Assembly (NCBI RefSeq): GCF_023499215.1
Contig: NZ_JAKHSK010000003.1
Span: forward strand, 1-64,000
DNA length: 64,000 nt
Source of the DNA: Zunongwangia pacifica
Lineage (GTDB): Bacteria; Bacteroidota; Bacteroidia; Flavobacteriales; Flavobacteriaceae
Reading direction: 5' to 3'
Notes under the pieces: model-generated
The model's input: the letters and a program-made list of their open reading frames with translations, nothing else
Databases searched by the model: none
Told to the model about the DNA's origin: nothing
Shown here: positions 1-8,130 of the stretch, one piece after another
Position numbering within the stretch: position 1 is the stretch's first letter
Layout: every line of letters begins with the position of its first letter
Program-made: the position numbers and the translations under genes

Positions 1-195
1 AGAGATGACTATTTTGACAAAGAACTTTATGACCAACGCTATGTCATCGAGCGTACCAATGCCTGGATGGACAGTTTCCGGTCGTTACTAAACAGGTTTG
101 ATACTACCGTGGCAAGCTGGACAGGGTTTAACTATCTTGCTTTTATTGTATTAGCCTTGAAAAAGTTCAAACCCTTCAAAAAGGAAAAAGTTTAA
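1..195 (+). mobile_element. 3' end of an IS transposase gene (DDE type, probably IS5 family)
   Basis: An open frame runs in from the left edge and stops with TAA, giving the last 64 residues. The fragment contains YVIERTNAWMDSFRSLL followed by a phenylalanine-rich helix and a lysine-rich end, which resembles the C-terminal part of DDE transposases of the IS4/IS5 superfamily; the glutamate in YVIER is the likely third catalytic residue. The start of the gene and the left inverted repeat lie outside the window, and I could not fix the right inverted repeat, so the exact IS boundary is unknown. Family assignment is from memory of similar flavobacterial transposases. Confidence 0.75.
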
Positions 196-276
196 ACGAG
201 TTCAAAATTTACTTTCTAAAATTTAGTTATTTTATAAGTATTATATGTAGTTTTGAAAACCCGAAATTTATGAGTG

Positions 277-381
277 ATGAGTACTATTGAAAAAATAACT
301 TTAATTGTCGCCATTGTGGATGTGCTTGCGGTAGTTATTTTTTATATCCTTTTAAGAAGATCTAAAAATAAAAAATTGTGA
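277..381 (+). CDS. Small single-pass membrane protein, hypothetical (34 aa)
   Basis: ATG to TGA, 34 codons. The peptide has a short polar N-terminus, one hydrophobic segment of about 20 residues (roughly 8-27) and a strongly basic tail (RRSKNKK), so it would sit in the inner membrane with the tail in the cytoplasm. A clear terminator follows 26 bp after the stop, which supports a real transcript ending here. No family is recognised. It could be a chance frame, but the hydrophobic-plus-basic pattern and the terminator argue for a genuine small protein. Confidence 0.45.
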   Translation: MSTIEKITLIVAIVDVLAVVIFYILLRRSKNKKL

Positions 382-407
382 TCGTTATCGATCCTTAATT
401 CAAATTA

Positions 408-437
408 AAAACCCTGAAAAAATTTTTCAGGGTTTTT
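408..437 (+). terminator. Rho-independent terminator
   Basis: AAACCCTGAAAAA pairs with TTTTTCAGGGTTT and is followed by a T run. It lies just after the small membrane ORF; the A run on the other side makes it potentially bidirectional, so it could also end transcripts from the STAS gene on the minus strand. Confidence 0.8.
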
Positions 438-611
438 GCATTCTGGGGATTTCATTTTAGCTAGTATTACTAATAATGAATTAACTACTGATATAAAAAA
501 AACAAAACTTTAAAATCTACTGGTTTACACCTTGTTTTTAGAAGTTCCAGAAGCAGTAGTTATGCGTGTTGTTTCTGCTTCCGGATCCTCATCTAACCAA
601 TGTAACCTCAA

Positions 612-893
612 CTATAATAACTTTTCTATCTTATAATTTTCTAATTTCTTAAGGGCATAACATTGCTCTTTATCGATTGCGATAAGCTTTCCCATTTGTT
701 TAGCTTTCTCCTTAAGAGAATAAAGTGTAAAAGCAGCTGGCAGGTCTATTTCAGAAATACTATTAATGTCTATGTTTAAAACATCGGTAGCTTTTTCCAA
801 ATAGGAATGTAATTCGGCTTCGATATCCTTAATAGTGTAGGCATTTAATACGCCAGATATTTTTATTAAAGAGTCTTTTTCTTGTTTTGCCAT
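612..893 (-). CDS. STAS-domain protein (anti-sigma-factor-antagonist/MlaB-like, 93 aa)
   Basis: The 93 residues cover one STAS fold: a beta strand with ISGVLNAYTIKDIEAEL, a central strand NIDINSISEIDLPAA, then the typical helix-strand LYSLKEKAKQMGKLIAI. STAS proteins act as anti-anti-sigma factors or small regulatory or lipid-transport subunits. The usual Asp-Ser phosphorylation motif is replaced by Asp-Leu-Pro, so phosphorylation control as in SpoIIAA is doubtful. It lies 114 bp downstream of the LytTR response regulator on the same strand and could be its target or operon partner. The frame continues for 28 sense codons beyond the TAG stop (to 525), described as a finding. Specific function unknown. 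Confidence 0.7.
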   Translation of the reverse strand: MAKQEKDSLIKISGVLNAYTIKDIEAELHSYLEKATDVLNIDINSISEIDLPAAFTLYSLKEKAKQMGKLIAIDKEQCYALKKLENYKIEKLL

Positions 894-953
894 TATTGCT
901 TACATCTCTGTGATTTTAAAATTACAAACCAATTGAACTTATAAAGATGTTTT

Positions 954-1007
954 TTATGTAAGCGGCTTTGTTTTGAAGATGAGTGGTCGTATTTCTTATG
1001 TAAGTGG
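954..1007 (-). promoter_or_regulatory. Direct repeat upstream of the STAS gene, possible response-regulator site
   Basis: TTATGTAAGCGG (954-965) and TTATGTAAGTGG (996-1007) match at 11 of 12 positions and start 42 bp apart, about four helical turns. They lie in the spacer between the LytTR regulator gene and the STAS gene, upstream of the latter. LytTR proteins bind direct repeats on one face of DNA, so this is a candidate site, but the sequence does not match a named LytTR consensus. Confidence 0.3.
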
Positions 1008-1706
1008 TTAAATCACATCAATGCTTTTCAGTACATTTTGACGAAATCTCCGACTAATAGGGATTACTTTATTTCCTATTAGCACACTGTTGTCCTGAAT
1101 ATCCTTTATTTTCTCGATATTAATAATATAGGATCGATGTGTTTGTACAAAATTTTCGAAGTCCAATTTTTCAATCAGCTTTTTTAAGCTACAGTAAGTA
1201 AAGATCTTTTCAGCTTCCAGATGAATAAAAACATAATTTCCACAGGCCTCAACAAAATCGATTTCATTTGGATTAATTTTTATTAAGCGTTTATCGCTTT
1301 GAACATAAAATGGTTTAGAGCCTTTATGTGTCACACTCATTTGCAGTTCTCGCTTGCCAATAGCCTTATTAACTGCTTTTAAAAACCTATTTTTTTTAAG
1401 TGGTTTTAAAAGATAATCTAACACATGATCAAAATCAAATGCCTCTATGGCATATTTTTTTGTAGATGACATTAAAATAACCTGTGGAGAATCTTTTAGT
1501 AAAGACAATAACTCGAATCCACTAATATCTGGCAACATAATGTCTAGAAATATTAAATCGATGTCTTGATTTGATTTAATATACTTTAATGCTTCCAGAG
1601 CACTGCCAAAAGTTCCTTCAAGTTTTAGGTTGGTATGCTCCTGGATAAGGATTTTGCATACAGAAACTTGTAGTTCTTCGTCATCAACAATTATACATCT
1701 CATCAT
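1008..1706 (-). CDS. LytTR-family response regulator (orphan)
   Basis: Residues 1-120 form a receiver domain: acidic pocket D8-D9, predicted phosphoacceptor D55 in LIFLDIMLPD, conserved serine near 80 and lysine 101 in LLKP. Residues 130-232 form a LytTR DNA-binding domain with the typical FVQTHRSYIINIEKI and ISRRFRQNV segments. Length 232 is normal for the LytR/AlgR group. In Bacteroidota such regulators usually pair with an inner-membrane histidine kinase of the LytS/YehU type; no kinase gene is adjacent, so this one is an orphan here. The STAS gene follows on the same strand. The two N-terminal methionines make the start ambiguous by one codon. Confidence 0.93.
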   Translation of the reverse strand: MMRCIIVDDEELQVSVCKILIQEHTNLKLEGTFGSALEALKYIKSNQDIDLIFLDIMLPDISGFELLSLLKDSPQVILMSSTKKYAIEAFDFDHVLDYLLKPLKKNRFLKAVNKAIGKRELQMSVTHKGSKPFYVQSDKRLIKINPNEIDFVEACGNYVFIHLEAEKIFTYCSLKKLIEKLDFENFVQTHRSYIINIEKIKDIQDNSVLIGNKVIPISRRFRQNVLKSIDVI

Positions 1707-1968
1707 TTCAGATTTGAAAAAGGGGAGTAATAGCCTTAACTGTTAAAATATTTAACAATATAATTAAAATATTGATTTTATAAAGTAATGTGAGTTATTG
1801 TTAATAACTTTTTTAATTCATCAATTAATCTTCATTTTTCCACTTTCCTTTATTCATTTTGATCAAAAATTTAACCAGATCTTAAGTAAAGCTTGTGTTT
1901 TTTAAAAGAGTTTATCGGGTAGTGATTAAGTAGATTTGTAAAATAACCAGAAAAAATCTAACCCCCGA

Positions 1969-2661
1969 ATGAATTCAATATCAAATAATGGAACTATTTC
2001 CTATCGTGAAACCTTAAGTAAAATTAGTCAGAAGCACCACATCCAGCCAAATGAACGACGTTTTTTAAAGGAGTTGAAAAAAGCAAATATTAGATGTTTG
2101 TCCTTTACTACTGATGGTGGTTTTTGCGAAAAAGGTAACTTTTATAAAAATCTGGAAGTGGGTTTAGGTACTATTCGCATTAATTATCAGGATAAGGATA
2201 CCGCAAAAGAAAGAATATTGATCCTGAATAAATTGGAAAAGGAGAATGAAGAAATCCCGGTAGAGTTTAAAATCAATGCACTGTACCAAAAAATTGAAGA
2301 TGCCTTTTGTTTTTATTCTCAGGCTTTAGACGAATCCAATCGCTTATATTTTAAAACACTATTTAAAAAACTCTGCTTTCATAAAAAGGCCTATATATCT
2401 GGATTAAAATCGCAGTATAAACTGGCCAATTACAGAAGAAAACAAAAAGGAATAAAATGTAAAGAATTAAGTAGTAAAGGAAGGGTATTTGTGATTAAAA
2501 GAGGATTAGAATTACAATCTGAACTAGAGTCTCTTTATCGCGATGTAATACCAAATATCGCTGATTTACACGATCGTCATACTCTAGAAAGTCATCTTAA
2601 ATATGTAATGGAAGATAAACGGGTGTTTTCTCGTTTAAAAAGCGCTAATTTTTTAAGATGA
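1969..2661 (+). CDS. Hypothetical helical protein (230 aa)
   Basis: No family is recognised. There is no signal peptide or membrane segment. The N-terminus (residues 10-70) is basic and polar with LKELKKANIRCLSFTTDGGF; the middle (about 100-155) is a long helix-rich stretch with aromatic residues, FCFYSQALDESNRLYFKTLF and LCFHKKAYISGLKSQYKLAN, spaced like a helical hairpin of ferritin-like or DUF2383-type bundles, but I see no convincing pair of E-xx-H metal motifs. The C-terminus is highly charged. It stands alone, between a 262-bp AT-rich spacer and a terminator, on the strand opposite to the LytTR/STAS genes. Start chosen at the first ATG, after an A-rich stretch. Confidence 0.7.
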   Translation: MNSISNNGTISYRETLSKISQKHHIQPNERRFLKELKKANIRCLSFTTDGGFCEKGNFYKNLEVGLGTIRINYQDKDTAKERILILNKLEKENEEIPVEFKINALYQKIEDAFCFYSQALDESNRLYFKTLFKKLCFHKKAYISGLKSQYKLANYRRKQKGIKCKELSSKGRVFVIKRGLELQSELESLYRDVIPNIADLHDRHTLESHLKYVMEDKRVFSRLKSANFLR

Positions 2662-2666
2662 TTTTG

Positions 2667-2768
2667 CTTGATAATCGAGACTAAATACTCCTAGGATTGC
2701 CTCAAAATAAAAATAATGTTCTAACAAATGCCTCATGGACATGCCCTAAGGTAGTTTAGTTGATAATA
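2667..2768. repeat. Degenerate copy of a dispersed intergenic repeat
   Basis: Contains degenerate forms of two phrases found elsewhere: TCGAGACTAAATA-type (compare 16617 and 28630) and AATGCCTCATGGACATGCC followed by AGGTAGTTTA (compare 16790 and 22321). It is the least conserved copy. Together with the terminator at 2780-2816 it accounts for about half of the 414-bp spacer 2662-3075; the rest (2817-3075) is AT-rich with nothing else recognised. Confidence 0.5.
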
Positions 2769-2779
2769 AAAATATTTTA

Positions 2780-2816
2780 AATCTGATTGTAGGTTGCTAT
2801 AATCGGATTTTTTTTA
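2780..2816 (+). terminator. Rho-independent terminator
   Basis: AAATCTGATT pairs with AATCGGATTT (one G-U pair) around a 14-nt loop and is followed by eight T residues. It would end the transcript of the 230-aa protein gene. Confidence 0.7.
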
Positions 2817-3075
2817 TTTCCCAAACTTAAGCTTATTGCTCATCAGATTTTTAATCATTAAAAATGCAGAAGTGAAAAACTGTGAAAATTATGGTATTTT
2901 TTAAATTTCTGATCGTTTTTATTGAATTTAGGCGTCAAATTTCAATCATATATTTTATTTATTCCAAAAAAATGCCTGCTGATTTTATCGAATATTAAAT
3001 AATTATTGGTTTTCAGTAAAATAATATAGAAGTTCTTGTACGTAATGCAAAGATTATATAGCTTTGGCGCTGCAA

Positions 3076-3519
3076 ATGAAATCATTTTTTAAATACATAT
3101 CATTTTTTCTACTACTCCTTAATGGATATGGTGCTATTCATGCCAATAATCTAAAGGAGCATAATGATTTTATTACAGAAGGGGAAGGGATTTCCTTTCA
3201 AAAGAAATTAGATCTAGACTACGGGTTTGATTATTTTGATGATAGCGATGCCTTAATTCATGAAAAATCAAGATCTAATCCAGATACAAAATTTTCTGAA
3301 ACCGAAGAAGTCGAAATCGAAGAAGCTCAAAATGAATCAGATACTGATGCTTCAAAAAAATATTTAGAAGGTAGTAACTTTGTTACCACACTTTTCTACG
3401 CAATAATTTCTGCTTATCACGATTATAATCGTAGTGATAATACACCTAATTTATCAAATCAAAATCATACTTCGTCTTACCCATCTATTTGTGTAAGATA
3501 TTGTGTATTTAGAATATGA
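3076..3519 (+). CDS. Hypothetical secreted acidic protein (147 aa)
   Basis: The frame is open from a TTG at 3064, but ATG at 3076 begins a good signal peptide (MKSFFKYISFFLLLLNGYG..A), so I place the start there. The mature part is very acidic: residues 35-100 are rich in Asp and Glu with EETEEVEIEEAQNESD-like composition. A short hydrophobic stretch NFVTTLFYAIISAYH lies near residue 105, and the chain ends in an odd cysteine-aromatic tail RYCVFRI. No family recognised. It lies 150 bp upstream of the RND efflux operon on the same strand, but a hairpin separates them, so a shared function is not supported. It could be a cell-envelope stress or accessory protein; that is a guess. Confidence 0.6.
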   Translation: MKSFFKYISFFLLLLNGYGAIHANNLKEHNDFITEGEGISFQKKLDLDYGFDYFDDSDALIHEKSRSNPDTKFSETEEVEIEEAQNESDTDASKKYLEGSNFVTTLFYAIISAYHDYNRSDNTPNLSNQNHTSSYPSICVRYCVFRI

Positions 3520-3529
3520 TTTTTTAAGT

Positions 3530-3562
3530 CCGGATTAATTTCTACAATCCGGCACATTTTAA
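3530..3562 (+). terminator. Probable terminator
   Basis: CCGGATT (3530-3536) pairs perfectly with AATCCGG (3546-3552), 9-nt loop, followed by a T-rich but interrupted tail. It follows the secreted acidic protein gene by 10 bp. Confidence 0.55.
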
Positions 3563-3669
3563 TTTTTCAAAATAGTCTATCAAGAGATCCTGCTAAAGTT
3601 ATGTTTAGCATCGGTTTGTAGGCTTATATAAAGTTTCCCCTAATTTTTATCACTTTTAAAATTGAAATT

Positions 3670-4755
3670 ATGATGAGTAGAATTCTCATGATTGTTAGCC
3701 TGTGTGCTATGTTTTTAGGCATGGGCTGTGAATCCCACAAAGAAAAGAAAGAAGAAAAATCCAAGTATCTGGTGACCAGTCCGCTTCGAAAAGATACCTT
3801 GGTCACCCACCAATATGTAGCGCAGATACAGTCTATTAGAAATATAGAAGTACGCGCACAAGAAAGAGGGTATCTTGAAAATATTTATGTAGACGAAGGA
3901 CAGTTTGTGAAAAAAGGGCAGTTAATGTTTAAAATCATGCCTAAACTTTACAAAGCCGAATTACAAAAGGCAGATGCTGAGGCAAACTTTGCCCAAATAG
4001 AATACGAAAACACCAAACAACTGGCCGATAGTAATGTTGTTGCTCCTAACGAATTAGCTATGGCAAAAGCTAAATTAGAAAAAGCAAAGGCTGAAAAGTC
4101 TTTAGCACAGGTACATTTAGAATTTACCGAAATTAGAGCTCCATTCGACGGAATTGTAGATCGGCTTCACCTTAAATTAGGAAGTTTGGTGGAAGAAGGG
4201 GAATTACTTACCAGTTTATCTGATAACAGCGATATGTGGGTGTATTATAATGTGCCTGAAGCTGAATATTTAAATTATCAGCAAGCTGTTCACCAAAAAG
4301 ATACGACCAAAGTAGAATTGCTAATGGCCAACAACCAGATTTACAAACATGATGGTTATGTGCAAACTATTGAGGGAGAGTTTAATAACGAAACCGGTAA
4401 TATTGCCTTTAGAGCAAGTTTCCCTAATCCAGAAGGTCTTTTAAGACATGGTGAAACCGGTAGTGTTCTTACCAAAGTACCATTTAATAATTCTCTTTTA
4501 ATTCCACAAAAAGCAACATTCGAGGTGCTTAGTAAACATTATGTGTATGTGGTAAACGAGGATAATAAAATCGAAGCAAGAGAGATTAATCTTGCTGGTG
4601 AACTTCCGCATGTTTATGCTGTTAAAGATGGCATTACTGAAGATGACAAAATTCTTTTAGAAGGACTTCGTAAAGTTAGAGACGGAGATGAAATCGAATA
4701 TGAGTTTGAAAAACCTCAGGAAGTTATCAATCATCTTGAACTTTATGCCGAGTAA
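3670..4755 (+). CDS. RND efflux periplasmic adaptor (membrane fusion protein, AcrA/MexA type)
   Basis: 361 residues with a lipoprotein signal (LGMGC, cysteine 20), so it is anchored in the inner membrane and spans the periplasm. The lipoyl half-motifs VRAQERGYLENIYVDEGQFV and FTEIRAPFDGIVDRLHLKLG flank the alpha-helical hairpin (about residues 95-150, rich in AKAKLEKAKAEK), followed by the beta-barrel and membrane-proximal domains. It links the pump encoded next to the outer-membrane factor. First gene of a three-gene efflux operon, 210 bp before the pump gene. No regulator gene is adjacent. Substrate cannot be told from sequence. Confidence 0.95.
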   Translation: MMSRILMIVSLCAMFLGMGCESHKEKKEEKSKYLVTSPLRKDTLVTHQYVAQIQSIRNIEVRAQERGYLENIYVDEGQFVKKGQLMFKIMPKLYKAELQKADAEANFAQIEYENTKQLADSNVVAPNELAMAKAKLEKAKAEKSLAQVHLEFTEIRAPFDGIVDRLHLKLGSLVEEGELLTSLSDNSDMWVYYNVPEAEYLNYQQAVHQKDTTKVELLMANNQIYKHDGYVQTIEGEFNNETGNIAFRASFPNPEGLLRHGETGSVLTKVPFNNSLLIPQKATFEVLSKHYVYVVNEDNKIEAREINLAGELPHVYAVKDGITEDDKILLEGLRKVRDGDEIEYEFEKPQEVINHLELYAE

Positions 4756-4787
4756 TTTATGGCAATGAGAATAGATGATGGGAACTT

Positions 4788-4862
4788 ATTTTTTCAGAAT
4801 TATAATCTGAAAAACCTTTAAAACTCCTGGCGGTGGTCCCTTGAGGACTAATCAAAGGAGGC
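4788..4862 (+). promoter_or_regulatory. Structured spacer between adaptor and pump genes
   Basis: The 210-bp gap is unusually large for an efflux operon and holds two foldable elements: TTTTTCAGA/TCTGAAAAA (4789-4814) and, next to it, a nested set CTCC...GTCC/GGAC...GGAG (about 4824-4861). The first could act as an attenuator or mRNA-processing site that sets adaptor to pump ratio. No known riboswitch family recognised. Confidence 0.3.
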
Positions 4863-4965
4863 ATTTATAAAAAATGTTTTGGTAGTTATTGGTTCTTCCG
4901 TCCATTAAGGCAAGAATTACTAACAACCGCTTAAATCTTGATATCGAGTAAAATCTAAGAAAACT

Positions 4966-7900
4966 ATGTTTAAACGATTTATACATAGACCCGTATTTGC
5001 AATTGTAATTTCGATCATAATTGTATTTATGGGGTCTTTAGCCATAAAACAACTGCCCATATCGCAGTTTCCCCAAATTGCGCCTACTACAGTAAATATA
5101 TTTGTGGCTTATCCTGGGGCGAGTGCAGATGTATTGGTAAAATCTACCCTTATTACATTAGAGAATGCAATAAACGGGGTGCAGGGAATGCGTTATCTGG
5201 CAACAGATGCAACCAGTGCCGGTGAGGCCACATTACGAGTTATTTTCGAACCGGGTACAGACCCCAATGATGCCGTGGTACGGGTAAAAACGCGGGTCGA
5301 CCAGGTAATGCCTTTGCTGCCAGAACTGGTACAAAGGGAAGGGGTAGTGATTACACCTATCCAGCCGAGTATGTTAATGTATGTAAACCTCTACTCGACA
5401 AAGAAAAGTATGGATGAAAAATTTCTATACAATTACGCCAACGTAAAAATGATCCCTGAAATAAACAGGATTAAAGGGATCGCAAGATCAACAATTTTGG
5501 GTAGCCGTAGATACGCCATGCGTGTTTGGTTAAACCCAGATAGAATGCGTGCCTATAATGTTTCTGTAGATGAAGTTATGGAAGCAATGAAAGAACAAAG
5601 TATTGTAGGTAGACCAGGGCGTTTAGGTAGAAGTTCGGGAATAAAAGCCCAGTCTTTAGAATATGTACTTACCTATAAAGGACGCTATAACGAACCTGAA
5701 GAATACGAGAATATTATTGTTAGGGCAAACCCCGACGGGCAAAGTTTGCGCTTAAAAGATATTGGTAGGGTAGAGTTAGGAAGTGAGTTTTTTGATATCT
5801 ATTCTAACCTGGACGGTCACCCCTCTGCGGCGATCGTATTAAAACAAAGTTACGGTAGTAACGCCAGTGATGTAATTGAAGAAGTTAAGGCGGAATTGGA
5901 GAAAATGAAAGAAGATTTTCCTCCGGGTATGGATTATAAGCTTAGCTACGATGTATCACAGTTTTTGGACGCTTCAATAGAGCAGGTAGTTCACACCCTA
6001 CGTGACGCTTTTATCCTGGTAGCTGTTGTAGTATTTATTTTCTTAGGAGACTGGCGTTCTACCTTAATTCCTATTTTGGCAGTTCCTGTTTCTTTGGTAG
6101 GAGCATTTTTTGTGATTCAATTCTTCGGAATTTCAATTAACCTGGTGACTTTGTTCGCTTTGGTACTGGCAATTGGTATTGTGGTAGATGATGCCATTGT
6201 AGTCGTCGAGGCCGTCCATGCGAAATTCGATGAATACCCGGATATTTCTCCGTATGTAGCGGTAAAACAGGTATTAGGAGAAATAGGGGGGGCGATTATT
6301 GCAATTACTGCGGTAATGGTGTCGGTATTCCTACCTATATCATTTATGTCTGGACCAGTGGGAACATTCTATCGACAGTTCTCTATTACGATGGCCAGTT
6401 CGATTGTGATTTCAGCAATTATAGCACTTACCCTTACTCCGGTTTTATGTGCGATGTTACTTAAAAATCACCACGGTAAAGAACACAAGCAAAACTTCCT
6501 TACTAAAGGTTTAGATAAATTCAATTCAGTATTCGATAAACTTACCGGCAAGTATGTTGGGGTTTTAAAACGAATGGTAAGTCGTAAATGGTTAACCTTC
6601 GGAATTTTAATAGCATTCTGTGCGGGTGTTTATATTGAAAGTCAGGTGTTGCCTTCTGGTTTTGTGCCTAGTGAAGACCAGGGAACTATTTATGCGATTA
6701 TCCAAACCCCTCCCGGGGCAACTTTAGAGCGAACTAACGAAGTTTCCAGAAAGCTACAGGCTATTTGTGAGGATGTAGAAGGAATTGAATCGGTATCCTC
6801 GTTGGCAGGTTACGAAATTATGACTGAAGGACGTGGATCTAACGCAGGAACTTGTTTGATTAACCTTAAAAACTGGTCTGACCGTAAACATACAGTTACC
6901 GAAATTATGGAAGAGCTGGAGGAAAAATCCAAAGACCTAGGTGCGGTTATTGAATTCTTTGAGCCGCCGGCAATTCCAGGTTTCGGTTCTTCAGGAGGAT
7001 TCTCTATGCGTTTATTAGATGAAAACACTGAAACCGATTATCAGGATTTCGATAAGGTTAATCAGGAGTTTATGGAGAATTTAAGAAAACGCCCTGAACT
7101 TAAAGGACTGTTTACTTTTTTCGCCGCGAACTATCCGCAGTACGAGTTAGAGTTCAATAATGAACTTGCCATGCAAAAAGGAGTGTCGATAGGTGATGCC
7201 ATGGAAAACCTGAATATCCTAATTGGTAGTACTTACGAGCAGGGATTCATTAAATACAACCGTTTCTTTAAGGTGTATGTGCAATCAGATCCTCAGTTTA
7301 GACGATTACCTTCAGACGTTTTGGATATGTATGTGAAAAATGACCATGGCGAAATGGTGCCGTATTCATCTTTTATGAAACTGAAGAAATTACAGGGACC
7401 AAATGAGGTAACTCGTTTTAACATGTACAATTCGGCTGCGATTCGTGGATTACCCGCTGAAGGCTATACCACCGCAGATGCTATTAATGCTATTAAAGAA
7501 GTTGCCAAAGAAACGCTTCCTAAAAATTACGATATCGCCTGGGAAGGGTTATCTTATGATGAAGCACAAAGGGGTAACGAATCGATTTATATTTTCCTTA
7601 TCGTATTGGCCTTTGTTTACTTTGTTCTTGCGGCGCAGTACGAAAGTTTTATAATTCCGTTATCGGTAATATTTTCATTACCCGTAGGAGTTTTTGGATC
7701 TTTTATGCTGTTAAAGTTAATGGGACTTCAAAACGATATCTACGCGCAAATTGGTTTGATTATGCTGGTAGGGCTTTTGGGTAAAAATGCCGTGTTGATC
7801 GTAGAATTTGCGGTCATGAAGCATAGTGAAGGGCTTACCGTTTTAGAAGCAGCCATAGAAGGTGCTAAAGTACGTTTTAGACCTATTTTAATGACCTCTT

Positions 7901-8130
7901 TCGCATTTATTGCAGGTTTAATTCCGTTGATCATCGCTACCGGGGCAGGAGCTGTTGGTAATAGAACTTTAGGAGCTTCGGCACTTGGAGGAATGTTCTT
8001 TGGAACCATATTCGGAGTAATTATCGTACCAGGACTATACTACATTTTTGGAAGTCTTGCTGAAGGAAAATCATTGATTAAATACGAAGACGAAAATCCA
8101 TTAACCGAAGATTTTGATTATGATAAATAA
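4966..8130 (+). CDS. RND multidrug efflux pump, inner-membrane transporter (AcrB/HAE-1 type)
   Basis: 1054 residues, the usual length for hydrophobe/amphiphile efflux-1 pumps. The N-terminus FKRFIHRPVFAIVISIIIVF is the first membrane helix; proton-relay aspartates lie in IGIVVDDAIVVVEAV in helix 4; the second half repeats the fold, with LAAQYESFIIPLSV and GLLGKNAVLIVEFA motifs. Two large periplasmic loops form the porter and docking domains. It uses the proton gradient to expel amphiphilic compounds through the adaptor and the outer-membrane factor encoded on either side. The stop codon overlaps the start of the next gene, showing translational coupling. Confidence 0.97.
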   Translation: MFKRFIHRPVFAIVISIIIVFMGSLAIKQLPISQFPQIAPTTVNIFVAYPGASADVLVKSTLITLENAINGVQGMRYLATDATSAGEATLRVIFEPGTDPNDAVVRVKTRVDQVMPLLPELVQREGVVITPIQPSMLMYVNLYSTKKSMDEKFLYNYANVKMIPEINRIKGIARSTILGSRRYAMRVWLNPDRMRAYNVSVDEVMEAMKEQSIVGRPGRLGRSSGIKAQSLEYVLTYKGRYNEPEEYENIIVRANPDGQSLRLKDIGRVELGSEFFDIYSNLDGHPSAAIVLKQSYGSNASDVIEEVKAELEKMKEDFPPGMDYKLSYDVSQFLDASIEQVVHTLRDAFILVAVVVFIFLGDWRSTLIPILAVPVSLVGAFFVIQFFGISINLVTLFALVLAIGIVVDDAIVVVEAVHAKFDEYPDISPYVAVKQVLGEIGGAIIAITAVMVSVFLPISFMSGPVGTFYRQFSITMASSIVISAIIALTLTPVLCAMLLKNHHGKEHKQNFLTKGLDKFNSVFDKLTGKYVGVLKRMVSRKWLTFGILIAFCAGVYIESQVLPSGFVPSEDQGTIYAIIQTPPGATLERTNEVSRKLQAICEDVEGIESVSSLAGYEIMTEGRGSNAGTCLINLKNWSDRKHTVTEIMEELEEKSKDLGAVIEFFEPPAIPGFGSSGGFSMRLLDENTETDYQDFDKVNQEFMENLRKRPELKGLFTFFAANYPQYELEFNNELAMQKGVSIGDAMENLNILIGSTYEQGFIKYNRFFKVYVQSDPQFRRLPSDVLDMYVKNDHGEMVPYSSFMKLKKLQGPNEVTRFNMYNSAAIRGLPAEGYTTADAINAIKEVAKETLPKNYDIAWEGLSYDEAQRGNESIYIFLIVLAFVYFVLAAQYESFIIPLSVIFSLPVGVFGSFMLLKLMGLQNDIYAQIGLIMLVGLLGKNAVLIVEFAVMKHSEGLTVLEAAIEGAKVRFRPILMTSFAFIAGLIPLIIATGAGAVGNRTLGASALGGMFFGTIFGVIIVPGLYYIFGSLAEGKSLIKYEDENPLTEDFDYDK

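Noticed and set aside
3374-3386. GTAAC-TTT-GTTAC, similar to the sulfur operator
   Set aside because: The spacer is three bases, not four; it lies inside a coding region and has no promoter box at the right distance.
7740-8009. Antisense open frame within the RND pump gene, and similar frames opposite other long genes
   Set aside because: They have no start signals or recognisable motifs and mirror the codon structure of the real genes.
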